Assembly (NCBI GenBank): GCA_963790965.1
Contig: CAWBQO010000002.1
Span: forward strand, 62,001 to 126,000
From: CAWBQO01 sp963790965
Lineage (GTDB): Bacteria > Bacteroidota > Rhodothermia > Rhodothermales > DASSAV01
DNA length: 64,000 nucleotides
Direction of reading: 5' to 3'
Part shown: piece after piece, positions 56,503 to 64,000 of the stretch
Position numbering within the stretch: position 1 is the stretch's first letter
How the letters are laid out: every line of letters starts with the position of its first letter
Program-made: the position numbers and the translations under genes
The notes under the pieces: generated by a model
What the model was told of the DNA's origin: nothing
Seen by the model: only the letters and a program-made list of their open reading frames with translations
Databases searched by the model: none

Positions 56503-57267
56503 ATGATTCAGATTCAGAATATCAGCAAAAGCTTCGAGGGCAAACCCGTCCTTAAGGAGGTCTCTCTCGACATCTTTGAAGGAGAAACCATTTCGATCAT
56601 CGGCCGCTCCGGCTCCGGGAAGAGCGTTCTGCTGAAGCACCTCATCGGTCTGCTGAAACCCGACAGCGGGCACATCATCGTGGACGAGGTGGACATCAAC
56701 CGCGCCAAGTACAACGCGCTGCGAAAAGTTCGCAAGCAGTTCGGCGTCCTTTTTCAGGGCGGCGCGCTCTTCGACTCGATGACCTCGTTCGACAACGTGG
56801 CGTTTCCCTTGCGCACGTTCGGCGACGTGACGGAAGCGGAGATTCGCGAGCGTGTCCACGAGTGCCTCGATCTGGTGCAACTGCCAGACGTGGGGCCAAA
56901 GCGGCCGTCGGAGATCTCCGGTGGAATGCAAAAGCGCGTCGCGCTCGCACGGGCCATCGCCCTCGAACCGCGCTACATCCTTTATGATGAACCGACGAGC
57001 GGCCTCGATCCGGAGACGTCCAACACCATCGACGAGCTAATCAGCACGCTCGCCGACGAGTTGAACGTGACCTCGATTGTAATCACGCACGACATGCACT
57101 CCGTGCTTTCCATTGCCGACCGGGCGGCCTTCATCCATGAGGGTGAAATTCGGTGGATCGGAACGATCGATGAGCTGCATCAGAGCGAAGATGAAATTCT
57201 TCGATCGTTCGTGAAGGCTAACGAGTATCAGATTGGCGATCCTTCCGCAACGGCCGAGTTGGAGTAG
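56503..57267 (+). CDS. mlaF: MlaF-type ABC transporter ATP-binding protein
   Basis: ATPase of the phospholipid transporter. 254 residues. Walker A IIGRSGSGKSVLLKHLIGLL, Q-loop FGVLFQGGALFDSMTSFDNV, signature SEISGGMQKRVALARAIALE, Walker B RYILYDEPTSGLDP, switch His VITHDMHSVLSIADRA. The QGGALFDSMT phrase is typical of the MlaF branch. It lies 27 bp after mlaE and precedes the MCE protein. Confidence 0.95.
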   Translation: MIQIQNISKSFEGKPVLKEVSLDIFEGETISIIGRSGSGKSVLLKHLIGLLKPDSGHIIVDEVDINRAKYNALRKVRKQFGVLFQGGALFDSMTSFDNVAFPLRTFGDVTEAEIRERVHECLDLVQLPDVGPKRPSEISGGMQKRVALARAIALEPRYILYDEPTSGLDPETSNTIDELISTLADELNVTSIVITHDMHSVLSIADRAAFIHEGEIRWIGTIDELHQSEDEILRSFVKANEYQIGDPSATAELE

Positions 57268-57354
57268 CACGCCGTATCTTTGTCCGGCTAATGGCCGGAT
57301 TCTTTCTGCAGGCTGCACACCTGCCGCACTTTGTCAACCAGCGCTTCGGGCTGC

Positions 57355-58380
57355 ATGAGATATTCGAACGAGTTCAAGGTCGGAGCCTCCATCATTCTGG
57401 CAGCGGTCATCTTCTTCTTTGGAGTTCGATTCTTCCAGGACCTGCCCATCTTCAGCGGCACGTATGCCCTGTATACAGACTTCGGCGACGTTAAGGGCCT
57501 GATCGGAGGATCGTCCGTCACCGTCAATGGCGTGCGGGTGGGCGCGGTGGACCAGGTGAGCCTTGTCGAGGATGCGCAGCGGGTAGCCGTCACGTTTCAC
57601 GTTGAGGACGGCATGGAGCTTCCTGTCGGCTCTTATACGGAGATCCGGGGCTTCGAGGCTCTTGGCGACGTGTCCCTCTCCATCGTTCCAAGGCGAACCG
57701 GGGCGGGAATGCTGGTTGAAGGCGCGCGTTTGCCGAGTCGTGAAGACGACCTGCTTACCAGTCTCTCCGACCGAGCGCCGGGCCTCGTCGACCGCGTGGA
57801 TACGCTGCTCATGGGTGCGAACCGCGCCTTTAACAACATCGACCCGACGCTCAACGCGGCCGAGTCTGCGATGCGGGGACTCGACCGGACGGTTACGCAG
57901 GTCGGAGGGCAGGCGGGGCAGACGCTCGACGAGTTGAACCGCCAGCTCTACGCGGCCGACGGCGATCTGCGGCGGACACTGGCGGGACTGCGGCAAGCGT
58001 CGGAGTCTCTGAGCGTCCTTATGCAGGCCGAACAGGAACGGCTTGACCGCGTGCTCGCGAACGTCGAGGGGGCCACCGCATCGCTCGACACTTTCGGAAA
58101 AAGCCGGGGAGACTCCCTGGCGCTCGCGGTTGACAACTTGAACGCGGTGCTCCGGCGGCTTAACACCGGACTGGCATCGCTCGAATCAACGTCGACCGGC
58201 GTCGATTCGTTGCTTGCCCGCATCGACCAGGGTGAGGGATCGCTCGGTCTTCTGATCAACGACCCCGCGCTGTATCACGAGATAGTGGGACTCACGACGA
58301 ACCTCAACGCCCTGATCGATGATCTTCAGGAGAACCCCGGGCGGTACCTCAAAGAGCTTGAACTGATCGATATATTTTGA
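57355..58380 (+). CDS. mlaD: MlaD-like MCE domain protein
   Basis: 341 residues from the ATG at 57355 (MRYSNEFKVGASIILAAVI), which places a single N-terminal membrane anchor at the start. The MCE domain follows (residues about 38-115: YALYTDFGDVKGLIGGSSVT, VNGVRVGAVDQVSL, SYTEIRGFEALGDVSLSIVP). The C-terminal two-thirds is a long coiled-coil/helical rod (LDRTVTQVGGQAGQTLDELN, LDTFGKSRGDSLALAVDNLN) ending in a NLNALIDDLQENPGRYLK motif common to these proteins. It is the periplasmic lipid-binding partner of mlaE and mlaF. Confidence 0.92.
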   Translation: MRYSNEFKVGASIILAAVIFFFGVRFFQDLPIFSGTYALYTDFGDVKGLIGGSSVTVNGVRVGAVDQVSLVEDAQRVAVTFHVEDGMELPVGSYTEIRGFEALGDVSLSIVPRRTGAGMLVEGARLPSREDDLLTSLSDRAPGLVDRVDTLLMGANRAFNNIDPTLNAAESAMRGLDRTVTQVGGQAGQTLDELNRQLYAADGDLRRTLAGLRQASESLSVLMQAEQERLDRVLANVEGATASLDTFGKSRGDSLALAVDNLNAVLRRLNTGLASLESTSTGVDSLLARIDQGEGSLGLLINDPALYHEIVGLTTNLNALIDDLQENPGRYLKELELIDIF

Positions 58381-58511
58381 TAATTGGGCAATTTGCGTCT
58401 TATTCATGCGGCTTTGTCATTGACTCCGAAGGGCCGGATGAGGTAGCTTGAAGATTGACGCGCCTGGCTCCTTGCCGGGTGCCCCAACCCTTTTGCAACG
58501 ATAGGCACCCC

Positions 58512-58883
58512 ATGCTGATCGACTTCTTACCTTTCTTCATCATGCTGTTGGTGGCGGTGGGTCTGGCCCTGGCGCTCCTCGCGGGGGCCACCATGCTGGG
58601 ACCCAAACGCCCCAACCGAGTCAAGACCGCCGCCTATGAGAGCGGCATGGATCCCATCGGAACCGCACGAGACCGCTATTCGGTCAAGTTCTACCTCGTG
58701 GCGATGATCTTTATCGTCTTCGACGTGGAAGTCGTGTTCATGTACCCATGGGCGGTGGCGTTCCGGGATTTCATGGACCTCGGCATCGGCTTTGGGGTTC
58801 TCGGCGTGATTCTCTTCTTCATCGTGGTACTTGCGGTCGGTCTTATTTACGACATCAAGAAGGGCGGCCTTGAGTTTGATTGA
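58512..58883 (+). CDS. nuoA: NADH-quinone oxidoreductase subunit A
   Basis: Membrane subunit of complex I, 123 residues from the ATG at 58512. Three membrane helices (FLPFFIMLLVAVGLALALLA, LVAMIFIVFDVEVVFMYPW, GFGVLGVILFFIVVLAVGLI) and the conserved AAYESGMDPIGTARDRYSVK loop and FDVEVVF core are visible. It begins the nuoA-B-C-D-E cluster. Confidence 0.96.
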   Translation: MLIDFLPFFIMLLVAVGLALALLAGATMLGPKRPNRVKTAAYESGMDPIGTARDRYSVKFYLVAMIFIVFDVEVVFMYPWAVAFRDFMDLGIGFGVLGVILFFIVVLAVGLIYDIKKGGLEFD

Positions 58884-59017
58884 TCCCGCGCTGCGGCGAG
58901 GTTGCAGTGGGAAACCCGCCCCCTGGTACCTCATACAAGCGGCAATGGCGACGCAGGCTTTGTTGTCGGGCCGATCATCGGGCCGCACCGTCAGCGGGCC
59001 GGGCAGACTGAGTATTT

Positions 59018-59568
59018 ATGGCTAACGATCCTCTTTTCCAGGAAGGTTTCCTTACGACGCGCATGGACGCCGTCGCCAACTGGGCGCGGTCCAATTCGCT
59101 GATGCCGATGCCGATGGGCCTCTCCTGCTGCGCCATCGAGATGATGGCAGCGGCCGATCCGAAGTATGATCTGGCCCGGTTCGGCAGCGAGGCGATGCGC
59201 TTCTCGCCCCGGCAGGCCGACGTCATGATCGTCGCCGGATGGGTGACCTACAAGATGTCTCATGCCATCCGCCGGGTCTGGGACCAGATGGCTGACCCCA
59301 AGTGGTGTATTGCCATGGGCATTTGCGCGTCGGCCGAGGGCCGCACCGGTGCTACGGGGTCGTGCAAGGGGTGGACAACTTTCTTCCAGTCGACGTTTAC
59401 GTTCCCGGCTGCCCGCCCCGCCCGGAGGCGCTCCTGCATGCGCTCATGAACCTGCAGGAGGGCATCCGTAACGACTACTCTCTGGTGAACGATTACGAGA
59501 GTGGTGAGGAGCGCCCCGCTATCGCGGCACCGCACCCGGGACGGCTCGTGACGCCGTACTCGGGTTAG
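59018..59568 (+). CDS. nuoB: NADH-quinone oxidoreductase subunit B, one frame break
   Basis: Complex I subunit carrying the N2 [4Fe-4S] cluster. 5' frame: MGLSCCAIEMMAAADPKYDL, FSPRQADVMIVAGWVTYKMS and KWCIAMGICASAEG. From about 59,336 the continuation is one frame over: HRCYGVVQGVDNFLPVDVYV, PGCPPRPEALLHALMNLQE, ending TPYSG. GAGGGCCGCACC instead of GAGGGCCCGCACC (one C short in a CCC run) explains the break. All four cluster Cys positions (SCC, GIC, PGC) are present, so the gene is otherwise complete. Confidence 0.94.
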
Positions 59569-59602
59569 GCTTTCCGCCTCGACTGAAATCTCTGCTTTGC
59601 AC

Positions 59603-60330
59603 ATGGAACCAAAGACGCCGGACAAGCCCAAGCCGACTCCACACGAGGAGCTGCCTTTTCATTTTACTTCCGCCGACGCGCTGATGCCTGATCAGCACGG
59701 CGAGGACAACCCGCACGCAAAGGCCACCACGCAGGTCAAAGACGTTGTGGACGCGCTCTCCGCTCGCTTCCCCGACGCCGTGCTGAGCGTGCATCGCTAC
59801 GCCGGAGAGCATACGGTCTTGATCCGCAAGGATCAGATCGTTGCCGTCTGCACGTATCTGAAAGAGGAGAAGGGCTTTAAGTACTTGGTCGCGTTAGGTG
59901 GTGTGGACCGGTTTACGGACGACGAGCGGTTCGAGGTGTTCTACAATCTCGTCAACATGAAGGACAAGAAGCGCATCCGGCTCAAGATTCGGATCGAGGA
60001 GGACGAACCGGAGGTGGAGACCGTCACGGGCGTTTACAGGGCGGCGGGCTGGCATGAACGGGAGACGTGGACATGATGGGCATCCGGTTCCGCGGGCACC
60101 CGGATCTGCGGCGCATGTTTCTACCGGAAGACTTCGAGTACCACCCGCAGCGCAAGGAATTCCCACTGCTTGGCATACCCGGTTCCTTACCGCTTCCTCC
60201 TCAGTCGCCGCTCGGCGACGTCGTGCGCGACCCCTTTCCAATGGCGCACGGATCGCGGCCGGTCAAGAGTTTTCAGGAGACGGCTACGAATGCAGAGGGA
60301 GACGGCTTGGCCGGGCACGACCACCCGTGA
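59603..60330 (+). CDS. nuoC: NADH-quinone oxidoreductase subunit C, one frame break
   Basis: Complex I peripheral-arm subunit. The 5' frame has an N-terminal extension of about 50 residues (KPKPTPHEELPFHFTSADAL), then the core (FKYLVALGGVDRFTDDERFE, IRLKIRIEEDEPEVETVTGV, AAGWHERETW). The frame breaks at 60,068 where ACGTGGACATG should be ACGTGGGACATG; it resumes as DMMGIRFRGHPDLRRMFLPE, DFEYHPQRKEFPLLG and ends LAGHDHP. One lost G in a GGG run. The HERExxDMxGI signature spans the break. Confidence 0.93.
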
Positions 60331-60363
60331 GTCGTTTTCTCGCGTTTTCAATTGATAAGTTCT

Positions 60364-61717
60364 ATGGCGACAGCAGCAGATTCCTCAGCGGCGACCCCGG
60401 CGCGTGTACCCGGAGCCGCTACTGATTTCGGCAATGCGTTCAAGTTCTGGCCCCGCCATAACAAGGCGCTGTACAACCGCCTTCTCACGAAGAACGCCTG
60501 GCTGGATTCTCGGCATGAGCCGGATCGGGTGGCGCAGGAGGGCACGGACCCGCTGGATAACGAGATGATTCTATCTCGGTCCGCAGCACCCCGCCACGCA
60601 CGGCGTCCTCCGCGCGGTGGTCAAGCTCGACGGCGAGACGATCGAGCGTTTGGTGATCGACATCGGCTATCTCCACCGCGGCTTGGAGAAGCTGGCGGAG
60701 AACAAGACGTTCGCCGAGTTCATGCCCTACACGGACCGCATGGACTATCTCGCGCCCTATTCAAACAATGTTGCCTGGTGTCTTGCCGTTGAGAAACTGG
60801 CCGGGATCGAGGTGCCGGAGCGCGCGCAGTGGCTTCGGACGATCGGTGCGAACTGGCCCGCATCTCCTCGCACCTTATCTGGCTCGGCGTTGGGCTTATG
60901 GATGCCGGTGCGGTGTCGGTGTTTCTCTGGACGTTCCAGGGGCGCGAGGACATCTACCACATATTTGACGAGTTTGCCGGAGCGCGCTTGACCGTTTCGC
61001 ACAGCCGCATCGGCGGTCTTTACGCCGATGTCTCCCCGGCGGCGCTCGCCCTCGTGCGGGACTTTGTGGATCGCTACCCCGAAATGATACGTGGATGGCA
61101 GAAACTGCTTGATCGCAACCGGATCTGATCGACCGAAACGAAGGCATCGGCGTCCTTTCCGCCGACGAGGCCGTCGAACTCGGCGTCACGGGGCCTATGC
61201 TTCGCGGCTCGGGCGTCGAGTACGATATCCGGCGCTTCGAACCCTACCTGAAGTACAACGACGTTGACTTCATTATTCCCATTCGCACGGAGGGCGACAG
61301 TCTCGCGCGCTACTTTGTGCGTACGGAGGAGATGCTGCAGAGCATCGAGATCATCAAGCAGTGCCTTGACCGCTTGCCGGAAGGGCCGGTCCGATCTGAT
61401 AACGCCAAACTCGCGTATCCGTCGAAGGACGAAGTCTACTACTCGATGGAGGGCATGATTCACGATTTCCTGATGACCGAAGTCGGCGTTTGCCCGCCCA
61501 AGGGCGCGTCTTCGTACCACGCCATCGAGTCGTCGAAGGGAGAACTGGGCTTTTACCTGGAGTCCGATGGAACGGGCATTCCGTCGCGCGTCCACATCAA
61601 GGCACCGAGTTTCTGCAACCTTCAGGCGCTTGAGTACATGATGGAGGGCACGATGATGTCGGATACGGTCGTCATCATCGGCTCGACGACCCGGTTATGG
61701 GCGAGTCGGATAAGTAA
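60364..61717 (+). CDS. nuoD: NADH-quinone oxidoreductase subunit D, four frame breaks
   Basis: Quinone-site subunit of complex I. Reads in order GTDPLDNEMIL, (break near 60,575) LGPQHPATHGVLRAVVKLDG and ETIERLVIDIGYLHRGLEKL, (break near 60,855) ELARISSHLIWLGVGLMDAG and DIYHIFDEFAGARLTVSHSR, (break near 61,127) DRNEGIGVLSADEAVELGVT, TGPMLRGSGVEYDIRRFEPY and AESSKGELGFYLESDG-like VESSKGELGFYLESDG region, (break near 61,685) DPVMGESDK and TAA at 61,717. Each break needs one added base (for instance ATCTGATCG for ATCTGGATCG). The full protein is encoded apart from these. Confidence 0.92.
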
Positions 61718-61774
61718 GACTTTGTAGCTATACCCGCCGGCTTGCAGGTCAAAGCAGCCGGCAAAGAGATAGAA

Positions 61775-62449
61775 ATGGCAGATTTTATCAAGAGTCCGGT
61801 TTCTCCGCTTCCCGAGCGGCACCCCGTTCCGGTGGTGCCGCCGCAAGCGTTGCGGTTTACGGAAGAGGAAGTGGCACTGATCGAACGCTTCCGCAGCCAG
61901 TATCCCACGCCCGAGGGCGCGTTGATGAAGACGTTGTGGCTGGCGCAGGAGAAGTTCAGCTTTCTGCCGCCGGAAGTCATTGAGCTTGTGGCCGACACGC
62001 TCGGGATGTCCTACGCGCAGGCGTACGGCGTCGCAACATTCTACACGCAGTACTTCAAGGAGGAGAAAGGGAAGTTCGTTCTCGACGTATGCACGTGCTT
62101 TAGCTGCCAGCTCTGCGGCGGGTACGATATGCTGCATCACCTCGAGGAGAAGCTCGGCGTTCACACGGGCGAAACGACCCCTGACGGTCTCTTCACGATC
62201 CAGGAAGCTGAGTGCCTCGGCGCGTGCGGATCGGCACCGATGCTGCAAGTCACCAACGGGCCGTACGTTCACAACCTCACGCCGGAGAAGATCGACGCGC
62301 TTCTCGACGTGCTGCGCGAGGGGCGAATGCCCGCTTTCGTTTCAGTCACGCTGCCGCAGGACCAGGAGGACCTTGGCGGCAACCGCCGCAGCGATGCGGA
62401 AGCTGTGGAATCCTACGTGACGCCCCCTGTAGCACACGCCGTTCGGTAA
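61775..62449 (+). CDS. nuoE: NADH-quinone oxidoreductase subunit E
   Basis: Thioredoxin-like [2Fe-2S] subunit of complex I. 224 residues from the ATG at 61775. Core reads FTEEEVALIERFRSQYPTPE, EVIELVADTLGMSYAQAYGV, ATFYTQYF and the cluster ligands DVCTCFSCQLCGG and EAECLGACGSAPMLQVTNGP. The C-terminal 50 residues (LDVLREGRMPAFVSVTLPQD and on) extend beyond the E. coli form and may interact with NuoF. It is intact, unlike nuoB-D just upstream. Two Uma2 genes separate it from the probable nuoF. Confidence 0.95.
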   Translation: MADFIKSPVSPLPERHPVPVVPPQALRFTEEEVALIERFRSQYPTPEGALMKTLWLAQEKFSFLPPEVIELVADTLGMSYAQAYGVATFYTQYFKEEKGKFVLDVCTCFSCQLCGGYDMLHHLEEKLGVHTGETTPDGLFTIQEAECLGACGSAPMLQVTNGPYVHNLTPEKIDALLDVLREGRMPAFVSVTLPQDQEDLGGNRRSDAEAVESYVTPPVAHAVR

Positions 62450-62450
62450 A

Positions 62451-63065
62451 GTGCGACCGAAAGCCGTTCAGTTCTCGTTCCTTTCCGCATCGATCATCAA
62501 CCCGGTCAGAGCACATGGAAGCCCCCGGACTTTCCGCTGGACCCGCAGGCGGTACGAAAAGATGGTAGAAGCCGGCATTCTTAGCGAGGATGACCGAGTG
62601 GAACTTGTGGACGGCAACATAATCGCAATGAGTCCTCAAAACAGTGGACACTACTTGAGCCTCCGCCTCGTTACGAAGGCGCTCGAGCGCGTATTCTCGG
62701 TCGGCTACGATGTGCGCGCACAGGGGCCCCTCGTTGCAGGCGAGGCCAGCATACCGGAGCCGGATGTCGCCGTTGTCGAGGGGAGTCCGCGCGACTACCT
62801 GGAGAGCCACCCGGCCTGCGCTATTCTTGTGGTTGAAATAAGCGACAGTTCTTTGCGACTCGACAGAACGTCCAAGCTGAGCGTGTACGCGCGAGCGGGC
62901 ATTCCGGAATACTGGATTGTTGATCTAGAGGGCAGAAAGATGGAGGTTCACCGCGAGCCGGTGGGCAATAGATACCGCACGCGAACGCTGTATGGAGAGC
63001 AGGAACAAGTTTCTCCGCTCGGATCGCCCGATGCCGTAATCCACGTTAAGGATCTTCTACCGTAG
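62451..63065 (+). CDS. Uma2 family (DUF820) restriction endonuclease-fold protein, first copy
   Basis: Continuous frame from a GTG at 62451; the true start is probably the ATG at 62515. There ATGGAAGCCCCCGGACT reads MEAP and would join RTFRWTRRRYEKM if the C5 run were C6, matching the start of the second copy. Family motifs are complete: EAGILSEDDRVELVDGNIIA (Glu and Asp), EPDVAVVEGS, ILVVEISDSSLRLDRTSKLS (ExSxxS...K), YARAGIPEYWIVDL. PD-(D/E)xK fold with unknown role; such genes are abundant in Cyanobacteria and Rhodothermota. It sits inside the nuo operon. Confidence 0.88.
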   Translation: MRPKAVQFSFLSASIINPVRAHGSPRTFRWTRRRYEKMVEAGILSEDDRVELVDGNIIAMSPQNSGHYLSLRLVTKALERVFSVGYDVRAQGPLVAGEASIPEPDVAVVEGSPRDYLESHPACAILVVEISDSSLRLDRTSKLSVYARAGIPEYWIVDLEGRKMEVHREPVGNRYRTRTLYGEQEQVSPLGSPDAVIHVKDLLP

Positions 63066-63089
63066 GCCGAGCATTGCGAGGTGAATAGC

Positions 63090-63641
63090 ATGGAAATGGC
63101 GCAGACGTACCGATGGACACGTGAGAAGTACGAACTGCTTGCGGAGGCAGGCATTCTTGGCGAGGATGAACGGATCGAATTAATTGATGGCTTTGTTGTC
63201 GAAATCAGTCCTCAGAACGCGCCGCATTCTGGTACAGTGACGCTCGTGCAGGAAGCTTTGTCTTCTGCCTTCCCGGTCGGCTATTCCGTGCGCGTCCAGT
63301 TACCGCTGCTCGTGAGCGAAGCGTCTTCGCCTGAACCCGACATAAGCGTTGTAGCGGGATCAACAAGGGATTATATGCAGGAACAGCCGGTGACGGCGGT
63401 TCTTGCGGTCGAGGTTGCTGATGCCTCGCTTTTTTTCGACAGAGAGGTTAAACACCGGGTTTATGCCGAGGCCGGCAGTCCGGAGTATTGGATCGTTAAC
63501 TTGCCGGAGCAGGTGGTCGAGATTTATCGCGAGCCGGCGGGCGGAAGGTACCGACTTCGTCTCTTGCTCGACGCTTCCGACACCATAGCGCCTTTAGCAC
63601 GGCCTGATTATTCCATCTCCATTGCTGACCTTTTGCCTTAA
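63090..63641 (+). CDS. Uma2 family (DUF820) restriction endonuclease-fold protein, second copy
   Basis: 183 residues from the ATG at 63090 (63096 equally possible). Same layout as its neighbour: YRWTREKYELLAEAGILGED, ERIELIDGFVVEISPQNAPH, SPEPDISVVAGSTRDYMQEQ, AVLAVEVADASLFFDREVKH and YAEAGSPEYWIVNLPEQVVE. The two are clear paralogues in tandem, 24 bp apart. The metal-binding acidic residues appear conserved in both. No toxin-antitoxin partner is visible. Insertion of such a pair within the complex I gene cluster is unusual. Confidence 0.9.
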   Translation: MEMAQTYRWTREKYELLAEAGILGEDERIELIDGFVVEISPQNAPHSGTVTLVQEALSSAFPVGYSVRVQLPLLVSEASSPEPDISVVAGSTRDYMQEQPVTAVLAVEVADASLFFDREVKHRVYAEAGSPEYWIVNLPEQVVEIYREPAGGRYRLRLLLDASDTIAPLARPDYSISIADLLP

Positions 63642-63702
63642 AAGGCTGCTAAATAATAGAACGCCCCGTATGTAGCTGACTATATTGACCAAAGCACCAA
63701 CG

Positions 63703-63738
63703 TAACCTCCCCCTTGAGGGGGATTCAAGGGGGTGTTA
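63703..63738. repeat. Inverted repeat with CCTCCCCCTTGA / TCAAGGGGG arms
   Basis: TAACCTCCCCCTTGA faces TCAAGGGGGTGTTA across GGGGGAT, with one mismatch/bulge. This pattern is a common intergenic repeat in Bacteroidota. It occupies the 290-bp gap between the Uma2 copy and the next gene. Confidence 0.6.
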
Positions 63739-63930
63739 GTCAGATTTCCAGTCACGTACATCGTCCCGAACATTTGAGATACGTCCCGTTGATAGTATAT
63801 CAGCAGCCTCTTAAACCACATTAATCTTTCGGCATGGACGGCGCTCTCGATGCCGGCGTAGACCTGAACCTTTCACTCGCTGCCGCGCCCATTTCGGGCA
63901 CCCAGGGCGCAAGAAAAGACTACTTTAAGA

Positions 63931-64000
63931 ATGGAAGCACCCAAATCCGCACTAACGAAGGCCGGCGATTGGCAGCAGTACCAGCGCGTCCTTCTGCCGC
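63931..64000 (+). CDS. nuoF: Probable start of NADH-quinone oxidoreductase subunit F, cut by the window end
   Basis: Open frame from ATG 63,931 to the window edge, reading MEAPKSALTKAGDWQQYQRV then LLP. NuoF proteins of this group begin with a W-x-x-Y-x-x-VLLP phrase like this, and the gene order nuoA-B-C-D-E predicts nuoF next. Only 23 residues are available, so the call leans on position. Confidence 0.6.
   Translation, partial: MEAPKSALTKAGDWQQYQRVLLP

Overview
The window reads as high-GC chromosome from a Bacteroidota-superphylum bacterium, most like Rhodothermota/Rhodothermales. The reasons are two secreted proteins with C-terminal type IX secretion sorting domains, a large TonB-dependent receptor with an N-terminal carboxypeptidase-regulatory-like domain, a paired active/inactive M16 peptidase operon, an M14 peptidase, and a nuoABCDE cluster. 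The assignment is from gene content only; no marker phylogeny was possible.

Layout. 1-28.4 kb is chromosomal: the uvrC 3' part, an spmA/spmB-like pair, an MFS transporter, the receptor, a T9SS cargo protein, the M16 pair, an M14 peptidase, a class A penicillin-binding protein, a GNAT, an HNH nuclease, a CarH/LitR-type B12-binding regulator next to folE, a DUF4397 cargo protein, a PD-(D/E)xK nuclease-like protein and two HigBA-type toxin-antitoxin loci, one with a damaged toxin frame. 28,630-47,894 is a 19.3-kb integrative element in the 3' end of tRNA-Gln(CUG). It is bounded by 52-bp perfect direct repeats, has a tyrosine recombinase next to the tRNA, and its codon use differs from its flanks. 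47.9-64 kb is chromosomal again: plsC, ribD, an HDOD protein, ribE, miaB, a sigma-54 activator, the mlaE-mlaF-mlaD lipid transporter and nuoA-E, then two tandem Uma2-family genes and the probable start of nuoF.

The element is the most interesting part. It combines defence genes (an Mrr-like nuclease, type I restriction hsdM-hsdS-hsdR, an AbiC-like membrane protein, an AlbA_2/Schlafen-like protein and an unknown with a HEPN-like C-terminus) with what looks like a phage-type replication and excision module. That module is a protein with motifs resembling A, B and C of family A polymerases, a T4 gp32-like single-strand binding protein, an excisionase-like HTH protein and the integrase. I see no structural phage genes and no conjugation genes, so it is best described as a defence-carrying integrative element with its own replication genes, possibly a satellite. 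The polymerase and gp32 calls rest on motif reading and need structure-based searches.

Many single-base frame breaks occur in hsdM, hsdR, mlaE, nuoB, nuoC, nuoD and one Uma2 gene. In mlaE, nuoB, nuoC, nuoD and Uma2 the missing base is mostly one of a short homopolymer, and the protein continues perfectly in the next frame. I read these as probable consensus errors rather than gene decay, and list these genes over their full length.
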